A DNA stretch of 64,000 nucleotides from Pseudopyrenochaeta lycopersici (taxonomy: Eukaryota; Ascomycota; Dothideomycetes; Pleosporales; Pseudopyrenochaetaceae), in the NCBI GenBank assembly GCA_003313425.1, contig NHZP01000020.1:806001-870000 (forward strand), read 5' to 3'. Of the stretch, positions 31,000 to 41,702 are shown piece by piece (position 1 is the stretch's first letter; the number at the start of each line of letters is the position of its first letter). The position numbers were made by a program, and so were the translations under genes. Under the pieces are notes generated by a model. The model had not been told where the DNA came from. It saw nothing but the letters and a program-made list of their open reading frames with translations, and did no database searches.

Positions 31000-32640
31000 C
31001 TTCTTGCTGTCTGTAAGCACGATTTCGCTGTAGGAGTTAACTTAAAGATACCCTTATTATACTAGGTTCTTAGTGTTTAGTATATAGAAGGCGTCTTCTT
31101 ATGTTAGTAGTAGTATTGTTTAGCGTTGTAGTGCGTATTTAGGGGTCTTAACTACTAGAGGTTCTAGTGCCTATGTTTGCCTAGCTCGTTAAAGTTTCTG
31201 TGGTGCGTTCCTGACGCTTGCGGGTTGCTATACTTCCTTAGCCTTTTCTGCCTATTCTTATATTACCTTTGTGTAATGTTTAGGGTAGTTATAATGTTCC
31301 TGTAATATGTCTTGCATCGCTTGCTTAGCTAGGATAATAGTACTTATTTCTTATTTTATAGCTGCTTCCTATTCTGCTAAGGTTAACGCGTTAATATATT
31401 GTACTTCGTATATATGTTGTGGGTATAGTTAGCGGTTAAGTTCTATAATATCTTTTTCTGCTTCTGTAGGCGTAGATGGCCTTAGGGTTCCTAGTCGATG
31501 TCGGCTTCTGAAGTTCTCCTCTTTTTGCTCCTTAGTTAGGAGTACTGTAGTGTTGCTAAGGTCTTCCGCGGCGTCTTTATAGACTAGGGACAGGGAGCTG
31601 TTACTCTCTTCCTTATCTTTGCTATACTAGGTTCCTAGAATCCCTTTCTTAGTAGGTTCCTAGAGAGGTAGCTGTAACAACTCTGTGTCTTAGGCCTCTT
31701 CCTTTTAGGTTGCGACGACTTCCTATGTTTTGTTGTTGTTATTTTCCTCTTTTACAACTAACATGTTAATCTAGGGGGTTACCTTATTCTTTTGTCTATA
31801 GTCCTTAGCTATATAGCTTTTCTTGTTACAGTTAAAGTAAGTTATTTCTTTTTTCTTCCTGCCCTTACCTAACTTTTCCTTATTAAGGTTATCTAGATGT
31901 ATTGCCTTAGGACCCCTAGACATGTACTGTCTAGGCACTCCCTGTGGCTAATACTGGTACTGTAGGCGACTGTTATTTAGCTTATTGTAATAATCCTTCT
32001 AGGGTTTCTTGTCTTCTTTTGTTTATCCTAGTAGTTATCTTCTAAGTCGCATACAGAGCTTATAGAGCTCTACATCTAGTTAGATAGTTTCGTTGATTAG
32101 GTTGTCTAGTGTCGTAACCTTTATGCCCGTACGCATGAGCTCCGTCTAGACATCTGCTTTTAGGCCTTGTTTGTACATAGTTTTCAGGGTATTGTTATTC
32201 TAGCTAGTTTATCTAGCGTAACCTAGAAATTTGTTGGTGTAGTTGGCTGTAGACTTAGTTTGTCGCATGTTCTAGATCTTGCGTTCTGTAATAGTTGCCA
32301 CGTTTAGGAGTCTAAACGCTTAACGCATGCATGCTTTAAATCTTTCCGTATTTTCGAACATAACAATTAGTTCTTAAGGCTTCTCTTCGTCGCTCATGTA
32401 CTTAACTAGGTAGGGTTTCACCTATTTAGTAGCTTCGCCTCTTATGTAGCTAAACATAAGTACTGCTTGGTTGTCGTCGTCTATAGTAGTCGCATTAAAC
32501 TTAAAGAAGAGGTTAAACTAGAGTAACCACTCTTCGAGCTTAAAGCGGTCTCTATAGAAGAGGTCTGGTTTAGCGACAGCGTTGCCTGGCCTAGTAGTAT
32601 AATAGTTCGTGTTGTCTATATAAGTATCACTTATCTTAAG
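31000..32640 (-). pseudogene. gag: Presumed Gypsy gag region, RIP-degraded
   Basis: By position, between the 5' LTR and pol on the sense strand, this should be gag. Minus-strand frames are short and interrupted by RIP-type stops. I see no certain capsid or nucleocapsid motif, so the call rests on element order. Confidence 0.5.
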
Positions 32641-32651
32641 GGTGTTTAAAG

Positions 32652-33040
32652 TATAAAGAATCTTAGAAGCTATTAGTGAGGATAACTAATAAGATTGCAA
32701 GGTTAGTTCTCTAGGATAGAGTGAGGGACTAGATAGAAGGGGGTTTTAATACTAAGACAGTAAGAGGGCGCTTCTGTAAAGAGTACTAAGGGTTGAGAAT
32801 AATTGGTATTGCTATCACTATACTGTAGAGTATAATATTAAGTTGAACATAATGAGCCATAAGGGTTCATTGCGGTGATCTATATACATAGAAGTTATGC
32901 AGGTTGCTTAGTGTGCTCGGTGTGCTCAGCATCACTGATCAGACTGATCAACTGAGCACGTCACGTGACCTCGGTTGTTGGTCCAATACTTGTGAGGTCC
33001 AGTTGGGCCACTGGGGCAGGGTTCCAGCAGGATCGTAACA
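32652..33040 (-). repeat. Gypsy LTR (5' in sense orientation)
   Basis: 389 bp, pair of 22990-23378; a terminal tgtg in the left copy reads tata here, a typical RIP change. Confidence 0.93.
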
Positions 33041-33045
33041 CAACG

Positions 33046-33311
33046 TCATTAATAGGGTCACTGAAAATATCGTAGTTAACATTTGTATCGTAAATTAGGG
33101 GTGTAGATTCCATTTCTGCAAAGAAAACGCGCGATTCATAGGTATATAGACGAACTATCACGACCTTCTTTTTAGTGAGGCGTCCTGGCGCGTGTTTTCG
33201 GCAAACCGGGTCCTAGACCCTCTGTCGAGGTTTGTCCCGTCTTGGCGCCTGCGCAGGGTCACTAACCCCTTACAGAGGGCACGTGATAACTAGACTAGTA
33301 GTGCAACACGG
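33046..33311. other. Short host segment between Gypsy and pogo elements
   Basis: Normal composition and no gene. It is the right flank of the Gypsy target site; the left flank is 22905-22984. Confidence 0.5.
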
Positions 33312-33313
33312 TA

Positions 33314-35149
33314 ACGTGTTCTACCACTCGGTGGCCAACACCAGTCGGTGGCCCGCCTCATCAACACTAACGCGATTGCTCCAAAACAACCACCATAACT
33401 ATGCAACGACCGCCTCACGCAGCTTAAAAGGAGGGCCGTGTCCTTCTTATGTCTAAAGCGATTAATTTAAAAAAAATTATAAGTGTGCATAAGGCCGCGC
33501 AGCTATATGATGTTCCTTAAACAACTCTCTAAGGCCGCCTTAAAGGCTGCCTGCCTACCTTAATAATTAACGCACGTAAACGTAAGCTATTACCTACTAA
33601 GGAGGAGTCTCTCGTTTAGTAGATACTAGACCTTAATTAATAAGGTTTTCCGCCTTAGATTATTAACGTACGACGAATAGCAGACTCCCTACTTACCGCA
33701 CGCAGCGGGCAGCCTCTACTACTACCTCTTAGCAAGAACTAGGTGTTACGCTTTATTAACGCGCAGTTAGAGCTTTAGATAAAGTAGAACTGAAAATTTT
33801 ACTTATAACGCGCGAAATACAAGGATCCTATAAAAATAAACGAGTAGTTTAGTCTCGTACAGGACACGCGCAAGACCTACAGGATAGTAGACGCAGATAC
33901 CTATAACTTTAATAAGACTGGCTTCGCGATAGGTGTCGCCTTAACGTTAAAGGTTGTTACTAGCTCTGATGCTATTAGTCGGGCAACCGTCGTATAGCTA
34001 GGTAATCGTGAATGGGTAACGACTATTGAGTGTGTGAGCGCAGTAGGCCGCCTTCTACCTCTGTTTATTATCCTTAAGGCGAAGGTCTACCAGGCTAGTT
34101 AGTACCTAGCTGGACTGCCTAACGACTAGGCTATTACTGTTAGTAACAACGGTTAGATAAGAGACGACCTTAGATTCAAGTGGCTGAAGCATTTTAACCT
34201 GCACAAAGCCTCGTCCTCTGTAGGAGGCTATTGCATGCTGATACTTAACGGCTACAGCAGCTACGCAACGCCTAAGTTTAATAACTACTGTAAGGAGAGG
34301 AATATAATTAGTCTCTATATGCCTGCCTACACGTTATATAAGCTTCAGCCGTTAGATGTTAGGTACTTCTCGCCGCTTAAGACAGCGTACGGATAAGAGG
34401 TGACCAAGCTTGCTTACTAGGGCGTCTACTACGTTAATAAGAACGAGTTTCTCTATATATATCTACGTATACAGCTAGCTGTTTTCTCTATTTTAAACGT
34501 CCTTAGAGGCTTCTAGGGAACAGGACTTATCCTGTTTAGTCCTGAACGCGTCCTAGAAACGCTTACTGTTGTCTGTACGCTGTCTCTACCGCAGTAGTTA
34601 ACTACGTTTGAGCCTGCCTAGACGGCCGAAAGGCCTCGTACGATAACGCAGCTTGATCAACAGGCTCGCCTCGTACGTGAGCTCCTTCAGCGTCTATCGC
34701 AGAGCCCTTCAAGCAAGGCTCTCGCGCAGCTCGTCAAAGGTTGTCAGCTTGCGATAAGCTTAGCTACGATTTTGGCTGAAGAAAACAGTAAACTTCGTGC
34801 CCTGCACACCCGTAGAAGACGTTAGAAGGACACGCAGCGACAATATATAGCAACTGGAGGCGTACTACAGGTCGCGACAGGTCGCGCGTTAGCTGTAGCA
34901 GCTGATATAGCCCATAATGAGATGGTGGAGGCTACAGCTTCTCGCCCTCAACAGCGAGCGCCGCCTACCTGCAGTAACTGTCATATCCAAGGTCACAAAC
35001 GAACTTAATGTAGACAGAGATAGAGTATAATATTACTATATTTGCTAGGAAATTGACTGCGTGGATGTCCCGTTATTGTACATTGAGATCCTCGCGTTTT
35101 GATGAGGTGGGCCACCGACTGGTGTTGGCCACCGAGTGGTGGAACACGT
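33314..35149 (+). mobile_element. Pogo/Fot1-like element, type B copy 2 (RIP-killed)
   Basis: 1836 bp, ends acgtgttctacc...ggtggaacacgt, flanked by TA (33312-33313, 35150-35151). Each terminus holds two copies of a cggtggcc-type motif about 20 bp apart. The transposase frame (about 33395-35010) is collinear with copy 1 but riddled with RIP stops. The DDE core (DTYNFNKTGF at about 33900) and a C-terminal zinc-knuckle remnant are recognisable. Confidence 0.9.
33395..35010 (+). pseudogene. Pogo-like transposase, RIP-inactivated
   Basis: Plus-strand frame beginning near the ATG at 33401 (or an ATA at 33395 that aligns with the start in copy 1). The catalytic region is readable around 33900-34260, including ATVV and a LNGYSS stretch in place of the usual LDGH(E/S)S. 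The C-terminal end near 34970-35010 shows C-x2-C-x4-H spacing. More than twenty stops are present, mostly TAG. Confidence 0.75.
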
Positions 35150-35168
35150 TAAGTAATGACGCTAATTA

Positions 35169-37011
35169 ACGTGTTCCACCAGTCAGTGGCGAACACCAGT
35201 CAGTCGCGCACCATCACGAAACGAGAGGATCTCAACGTACGATAACGCGACAACCACGCAGCAAATTTGCTAGTAAATATAGTAATAATATTCTCTATCT
35301 CTGTCTACACGAGGTGCGAATATGACCTTAAACTCCGCACTTACTGCAGGTTGGAGGTGCTCGTTGCCGAGGCCGAGAAGCCTCACCCTCCACCCTTACA
35401 TTTAAGGCTCTTTCAGCAGCCACAGCCAACGCACGACCTGCCTCGACCTGCAACGCGCCTCCAGCTGCAATATATTGTCGCTGCCTGTCCTTCCTACGTC
35501 GTAAACGCGTGTTTGAGGCACAGAGTTTGCTGTTTTCTTCTGCCAAGATTGTAGCTGAGTTCATAGCTAGCTGACAGCCTTTGACGAGCTGAGCGAGAGC
35601 CCTGCTTGAGGGGCTCTGTGATTGACGGTGGAGGGGCTCACGTACGAGACGGGCCTGTTGATTGAGTTGATCTATCGTGTGAGGCGTTTCTGTTGTCCAA
35701 ACAGCCTCAGCCGTGGCCTCTGTCTGTAGAGGAGACGGTGTACGGACAACTGTAAGCGTTGATAGGACGCGTTCAGGACAGAACGGGACCAAGCCTGTCG
35801 CCCGAAAGCCTCCAAGGATGTTTGAAACTGAGAAAACAGTTGTACGTATATCAGGATATATATATAGAAACTCGTCCTTATTAATAAACTGCACCCGTTA
35901 GCGCGCAAGCCTGTCTATCGCGTGTCCGTACGCTATCTTAAGAGGCAAGAAGTAACTAATATTAAGAGGCTGTAGCTTATAAGACGTATAAGGAGGCATA
36001 TAGAGGGTAATAATGTTCCTCTCTAAGCAGTAAGTATCAAATGCAGGCGTTGCGTAGCTGCTGTGGCCGTCTAGTATAAGAAGGCGATAGCTTCTAATTA
36101 TACGTGAGGCTGTGAGGACGTTAAAATGCTTTAACTAGGCAAGGCTAAGGTCGTTAGTTGTCCATCTATTGTTGCTTACACTAATACTCTAGTTACTAGG
36201 CAGCTGAAGCTCAGGACTATACCACGACGCCTAGTAGACCTTACCCTTAAGGATAATAAAGGGAGGCAGTACGTAGCCTACAGCGCTCACATACTCAATT
36301 GTCGTTGTCCAGTCACAGTTGCCAGGCTGTACAACAGTTGCTCGTCCGATAGTATTAGAGCTAGTAACTACCTTTAACGTTAAGGCGATACCTATTATAA
36401 ACCCTGTCTTATTAAAGTTATAGGTGTCCTCTACTGCTATCCCGTACGTCTTAATTATGTCCCTCACAAGGCTATACTAGGCGTTTATCTTTATAGGATC
36501 CTCGCATTTTACGCGCTGTGAGTGGAATTTACGGTTCTACTTTATCTAAAGCTCTAACTAAGCCTTAACAAAGCGAGAGACCTAGTTCTTACTAAGAGGT
36601 GGTGGAGGAGGCTGCTGACCTCGTGCAGCGAGAAGGGCGTCTCCTATCTAACGTACGTTAATAATATAAGGCGGAAAGCCTTGTCGATTAAGCTCTAGTA
36701 TCTATTAAATAAGGCTCTGTTCCTTAGTAGGTAATAGCTTCCGTTTACGTGCGTTGATAATAGGTTGAGGTAGGCGTCCGTTAAGGCGACCTTAGAGCGT
36801 TGAATTAGGAACGTTAAACAGCTTCGCAGCCCTCTGGACGCTCTTTATCTGCTTTAAATTAAAGGCCTGCGATGTAAGAAGGACACGACCTTCCTTTTGA
36901 GCCGCAGGAGGCTGTCGTTGAGAGGTTATCGTTGTTGTTTTGAGAGCAAGCGTGGACGATTTGGTGGGGTGCGCGACTGACTGGTGTTCGCCACTGACTG
37001 GTGGAACACGT
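35169..37011 (-). mobile_element. Pogo/Fot1-like element, type B copy 3, tail-to-tail with copy 2
   Basis: 1843 bp, ends acgtgttccacc...ggtggaacacgt, TA on both sides (35167-35168, 37012-37013). Only 15 bp (35152-35166) separate its TA from that of copy 2, and the two are in opposite orientation with 3' ends facing. It is less mutated at its 3' half than copy 2. Confidence 0.9.
35270..36945 (-). pseudogene. Pogo-like transposase, partly preserved
   Basis: Minus-strand frame with preserved blocks at 36467-36231 (DTYNFNKTGF and PPFIIL, start of the DDE core) and 35894-35328 (C-terminal third, including FRATGLVPFCPERVL, a coiled Lys/Arg-rich helix and CSKCG of the zinc knuckle). The N-terminal helix-turn-helix region up to about 36945 is open but with RIP stops. 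The likely start codon appears as ATA. Confidence 0.78.
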
Positions 37012-37013
37012 TA

Positions 37014-37473
37014 GTCATGCATACAAGATCACATGATCACTGCCTTCATCGCCCCCATCTTGACACCTTTGAAGTCAGATTTGGCGGAGTCCGTTAATCA
37101 CAAATGAAGGACATATTCTGTTGGGAACACAGAAGCCTAGGAGAGTTAGTAAACGTGCTGCTTTATATAGCAATTGGAGATATCGTTTTAGTGCAAAAGA
37201 ATCAAGATGACAAGGTTCCTGCCCCTTCGGTCGATACTTGGTGATAAAGTCCGCATAGCTACTCAGAGTACTTAGCGAAGAGGATATCTGGAGCCAGATG
37301 GCATGTCTCGGGATCTGCATATTCCCCATGCCTCGGTTCTAACACCTTGTCTAGGCACTGGCGTACTTGCTAATATCGGGGAAACTAATTATCCCGATGC
37401 CGGTCGGAGTTGATTAATCCACCTTTGCTTGAGCGAAGCGGTATGTGACACTATTACAGACTGGGACTTCCTT
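37014..37473. other. Gene-free sequence of normal composition
   Basis: No supported gene; a short minus-strand frame at 37075-37329 has no recognisable motif. It separates the pogo element from the repeat array. Confidence 0.5.
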
Positions 37474-37757
37474 GCATACGCTCGGGATCTTGCTATTCTT
37501 GCTCTATCCGAGAACTAGCGTGATAAGTAATCTAAGCGTCATGAAACTTCAAATAGCCGTCCCCGCACGCTCGGGATGTTCCTATTCTTGCCCTATCCAA
37601 GAACTAGTGTGATAAGTAATCTAAGCACTTTAAGACCTTCAATACCTTTCTCTGCGCGCTCGGCATGTTTCTACGCTTGCCCTTTCTGAAAACTAGCGTG
37701 AGAAGTAATCTGAGTGTTTTAGAACTTTAACCAACCTTTTCTGCATGCTCGGGATCT
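37474..37757. repeat. Tandem repeat upstream of the hydrolase gene, periods 91/89/89 bp
   Basis: Units starting gca(t/c)acgctcggg at 37474, 37565, 37654 and a partial one at 37743. Each contains the core gataagtaatct (gagaagtaatct in unit 3) and gaactag(c/t)gtg. It ends about 280 bp before the hydrolase ATG, so it may affect its expression. Confidence 0.88.
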
Positions 37758-37912
37758 TAATGCCTGCTGGAGTTACTACTCCTTCAGTTACAAGGACAAC
37801 AATCGTTTGCGGATTAGAGACATGATCCGTCCAAATCCGTCCGAAATCATCTACATGAGAGGAGGATTGGTTCGATTAATAAGCTGTGTATAACATTCAG
37901 CGGGTTGTATCC

Positions 37913-37920
37913 CATATAAG
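37913..37920 (+). promoter_or_regulatory. Candidate TATA box of the alpha/beta hydrolase gene
   Basis: atataagt lies about 125 bases before the ATG at 38040, followed by a CA-rich leader typical of fungal 5' UTRs. Confidence 0.45.
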
Positions 37921-38039
37921 TCCTACTCTTCATTTCACAAAACAGTTTGCTCTATTATTTACAATCACAGAACTTTACATTTGATACTCAGCCTTTTTTT
38001 CAACAATCACAACTTGCGAGAAAAGAAACGAACAACATC

Positions 38040-38891
38040 ATGACGACCGCCCAAACTGCACCAACCAAATTTGCGAACGTCAATGGGGTGAAGATTGCTT
38101 ATCGTCGATTTGGGAAGCCAGCCCGGTTTCCCTTAGTCTACCTCGCTCACTTCCGCGCCTCTATGGATGTCACTGATCCCCTCCTGATGAACATCATCGC
38201 CGAGAAGCGCGAAGTCATCCTACTTGATAACCTTGGAGTTGGCCACAGCGGAGGTTCTGTACCAGACTCTATCCCGGAGATGGGGGATGTTGTTGCCGGC
38301 CTACTGAAGGCTATCGGTGTCTCAAAAGCTGATATCCTCGGCTTCTCTATGGGTGGTGGTACTGCCCAGTATCTTGGAATGAAGTACCCCAATTTGGTCA
38401 ACAAGCTAGTCCTGGCAGGTACCCAGTCAGGGATGGGAGAAGGTGTGGTTCTTCCTCCAAAGGAGGTCATGGATGGTGCAGGCAACGACGCGCAATTTAC
38501 AGAAGACGAGTTCAATTTCCTTTTCTTCTATCCGTCGGAGAGTAGTCTTGCAGTTGGTAAGGAATGGTTCAAGAGAATCCATGAGCGACAGGTCCCAGGC
38601 GAAAAGCGGACTGGTTTTGTTGACGGGCCTGGCATCAAGGCAATGCTCACAGCAATCTTCAAATTTGCCGGCGATCCTCTCTTCTATGATGGACTCTCCG
38701 GTGTAAAGGCACCAGCATTGGTTACGAATGGACATACCGACGTTATGGCCCCAACTCCAAACAGCTTCCTCTTACAACAGAAGCTCCCTAACGCACAATT
38801 GCACCTGTACCCTAACGCTGGCCATGGACATCTTTTCCAATACCCGGAGCTCTATGGAAAGCATCTTTCACTGTTCTTAGATGATAATTAG
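38040..38891 (+). CDS. Alpha/beta hydrolase, intact (paralogue 1)
   Basis: 283 residues from the ATG at 38040; an upstream in-frame ATG at 37947 would add 31 residues, but paralogue 3 begins at the equivalent of 38040, so the shorter start is preferred. It shows the alpha/beta-hydrolase fold: oxyanion region near HFRASMD, the D-N-x-G-x-GHS turn (about residues 66-72), the nucleophile elbow GFSMGG, the acid Asp in NGHTDVM and the catalytic His in NAGHGH near the C terminus. No signal peptide, so probably cytosolic. The substrate cannot be told. It is a close relative of the genes at 51896 and 63355. Confidence 0.92.
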   Translation: MTTAQTAPTKFANVNGVKIAYRRFGKPARFPLVYLAHFRASMDVTDPLLMNIIAEKREVILLDNLGVGHSGGSVPDSIPEMGDVVAGLLKAIGVSKADILGFSMGGGTAQYLGMKYPNLVNKLVLAGTQSGMGEGVVLPPKEVMDGAGNDAQFTEDEFNFLFFYPSESSLAVGKEWFKRIHERQVPGEKRTGFVDGPGIKAMLTAIFKFAGDPLFYDGLSGVKAPALVTNGHTDVMAPTPNSFLLQQKLPNAQLHLYPNAGHGHLFQYPELYGKHLSLFLDDN

Positions 38892-39638
38892 GTTAGTGTT
38901 AGAATCAACGCTATTACTTGCTCCAGCAGGCAACTTGTTACTGGTGTTAGACTGTGGGAATTGGGGATTGATGGTCCGCTGTATGACGTAGTCACGTGGC
39001 TCACAGGCACGTGGCTTAGTCAAGGTCATGGTTGCGGTTGCTTGTATGTTAGTTCTTTAGGCAGCGTACTGTTCTGGTTCGCAGACAGGCAGTTCTACTC
39101 CAATTCAACAGTCCTTACCTTCTCCTCCATCCCTTTTACACTTGTGACCTACGCAGGGAGAGATCCAGAGCTGGAACGTAGGGAGGATCCAAGGAGTGTA
39201 CATGTACACTAAGAAATTTACCGATCTGGAGACGATTCTAATCGGAGTGGCAGTGATAACGAACGATCTCATAGGTAGTGCAGGTATTACCCGCCACGTA
39301 GACCGGACGCTGATATAAATATCCCCTGGTTGACCCGTTTATATTTTTTCCCCTTCAAAATACGCCTGAGCGTCGGGAGGAGTTGTCAACTTTGAATAAA
39401 GAGGTCTCGGCGTCTCCGCGAATGAGAACGAACACCTAGACATCAGCAGGTTGGCGGGGGAAATCATGTCCCTACCGCAATTTCCCTCAGCGCAGCTCAT
39501 TTTCAAGTATACTTTGTAATCATGAGAATTCCTCGTGTTCATGGGTAGTAGGTATTATAAAAATATTGCGAACAACATAGGAATGGAATTTTAACACACG
39601 CCCAGCACAATTTCTCGCCACTGTCCATCGCCAAAGTT
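38892..39638. other. Gene-free sequence of normal composition
   Basis: Downstream flank of the hydrolase gene up to the next pogo element. Several small frames without motifs; nothing supported. Confidence 0.5.
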
Positions 39639-39640
39639 TA

Positions 39641-41260
39641 ACGTGTTTTATCAGCGAGCTGCGCACATCACCATCCTGCGCACCCACCAAATCGCGCGCG
39701 ACGCGTCTCATCCCATCTACAATGACACCACAACCACAACCTATTAAGACTTCAAAAGAAGGTCGATTAAGCTTTGCAGTTGCCTCTTTTCAAAGAAACC
39801 CCCATCAATCAAAACGTGCTCTTGCAGCAGCCTTTGCCGTATCAGAATCAACGCTACGTACGCGCCTCCAAGGTGTCCTCCCAAGGCACGCGACAAGGCC
39901 TGTCAACCGCAAGCTGAACTCTGTTGAGGAGGAGTCTCTTGTTCAGTGGATCCTTGACCTTGATCGTCGTGGATTTCCTCCTTATATCATCGACGTACGA
40001 CGAATGGCAGATGCTTTACTCACTGCGTGCGGCCAAAATCCTTCTCCTCTACCTGTGGGCAAGTGCTGGGTGACGCGCTTTATTATGAACTAGAAGGAGC
40101 TCCAGACAAAGCGGAATAGAGAATTCCACTCACAACGTGCGAGATGTGAGGGTCCTGTCAAAATCAGCGCGTGGTTCAAGCTTATAGAGGATACACGCCA
40201 GACATGGGGTATTGCCTACGAGGATATGTATAACTTTGATGAGACTGGTTTTATGATGGGAGTAGCTGCAACGTCTAAAGTTGTTACTAGCGCTGATACG
40301 ATCGGTCGAGCGACTGTCGTACAGCCAGGTAACAGAGAGTGGGTGACAGCGATCGAGTGTATCAATGCATCTGGCTGGTGTCGCCAGAGTTTGATCAATT
40401 CTGCAAGGATAACAAGATTATTACTCTCCGCATGCCTCCTCATGCCTCCCACCTCCTTCAGCCTCTTGACGTTGGCTGCTACTCTCCTCTCAAGGTGGTG
40501 TACGGACATGAGGTGTCTGAGCTTGCGCGCCAAGGAGTCTTTCACATTGATAAGCTTGACTTCCTATGGATATACTAGAGGGTGAGGCCGACAGCTCTGT
40601 CAGAGAGCAATATCAAGGCTGGCTTTGAGTCGACAGAGCTCATCCCACCTTGTCCTGAACGCGTCCTATCCAACCTTACTGTCATCAGAACGCCGTCTCC
40701 ACCAGGGACAGCAGGTGGTATATCAGCGTCTTGGACAGCAGAGACTCCACGTACAACTGCGCAGCTTGAGCAGCAGGCTCATCTCGTGTGAGGACTCCTT
40801 CAACGAGAGTCTGAAAGCCCCACAAGCTAGGCAATCGCTCAGCTTGTCAAAGGCTGTCAGCTTGCCATGACTCAGCAACGATCTTAGCTGAGGAGAACTC
40901 AAAGCTACGCGCTGCTAATGCCCGCCAGCGACGTAAGCGTCAAATACAACGACAGTATATAGCACGTGGAGGAGTGTTGCGGGCTTAGGAAGGCCAAGCG
41001 CTGGTCATAGAGGCTCAAATGGGTGTCCAGCAGAGTGACGAAGCAGTGACCCCGCAGGCGCGTACAAGAGCACCACCAACGTGTAGCAAATGCCATGTAC
41101 AAGGCCACAACAGGACTCAATGTAGACAGACCTAGTCTATCCTCTGTTAAAGTTTTAGATAAATTCAATTTGTGGTTGTTGAGCTATCGTGTGCTGAGCC
41201 GCGCCCGATTTGGTGGGGTGCGCAGGATGGTGATGTGCGCAGCTCGCTGATAAAACACGT
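39641..41260 (+). mobile_element. Pogo/Fot1-like element, type B copy 4, internally deleted
   Basis: 1620 bp with ends acgtgttttatcagcg...cgctgataaaacacgt; the left flank is TA (39639-39640), the right flank reads CA. The inverted termini carry ctgcgcaca-type subterminal motifs. It lacks roughly 200 bp relative to the other type B copies. It shows little RIP, so it is either younger or escaped. Confidence 0.88.
39722..41130 (+). pseudogene. Pogo-like transposase with internal deletion
   Basis: Start ATG 39722. The N-terminal helix-turn-helix half (123 codons) is intact until a TAG at 40091 that replaces a Trp codon. The DDE core follows (MYNFDETGFMMG at 40226). After INASGW at about 40378 the sequence jumps to PEFDQFCKDNKI, so the segment with the second catalytic Asp is missing. 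Then come MPPHASHLLQPLDVG and the C-terminal helix with a CSKCHVQGHNRTQC knuckle near 41085-41127. It is a non-functional deletion derivative. Confidence 0.82.
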
Positions 41261-41262
41261 CA

Positions 41263-41619
41263 ACTGCGATTGTTGTTGTCATCCAGACTTGCTGACCAAT
41301 AAATAAGACGCGGCGAAATTCCACGAAATTTTCCATAGAAACACGAAGCGAGGTCGATAGCCCTCCAAGATAAGGCTGCTATGCCCTGTCGTATTATATT
41401 AGTAAGATACGTTAGGAAGGGGGAAGTGCATATGCAAATAAGTGCTTTAAGTTTTTAGGCGTTTCAGGCGGCTTACGCACATTAGGACTAAACTCGGGCA
41501 CATCTGGTAGCGTTTACCATCGCACTTGCCGTAGGCTAGTGCTAAGTCATCCTCCTTTTATAATCTGCGTAAACCCGCCTTAACTTTTTTTAGTTAAGCA
41601 AATGCCTGAAAACTTAAAG
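41263..41619. other. Intergenic segment between two pogo elements
   Basis: No gene is visible; the sequence is of mixed composition with some RIP-like TA stretches after 41390. Confidence 0.5.
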
Positions 41620-41702
41620 TAACGTACATAGCAAGCGAGCGGGCCATGTAAGCGAGCGGGCCACCCCACTAACTTTGCGCAACGCATCAACTTCAATCAA
41701 TT

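Larger units (their letters stand above)
22990..33040 (-). mobile_element. RIP-killed Gypsy (Metaviridae-type) LTR retrotransposon, interrupted by a hAT
   Basis: LTRs are 22990-23378 and 32652-33040, 389 bp each and collinear, with a 5-bp target duplication caacg (22985-22989, 33041-33045). The sense strand is minus: the LTR then starts TGTTACGATCC and a polypurine tract (complement of ccatccccctcct, 23379-23391) abuts the 3' LTR. The LTRs differ mostly by transitions, as expected from RIP. Internal order from the right: presumed gag (31000-32600), protease/RT/RNase H, integrase, and chromodomain-like tail ending near 24280. Without the inserted hAT it is about 7.0 kb. Confidence 0.92.

Noticed and set aside
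37947..38039. Upstream ATG extending the hydrolase by 31 residues
   Set aside because: The extension has no counterpart in the paralogue, which starts at the position equivalent to 38040, and it is not a signal peptide; kept only as an alternative start.
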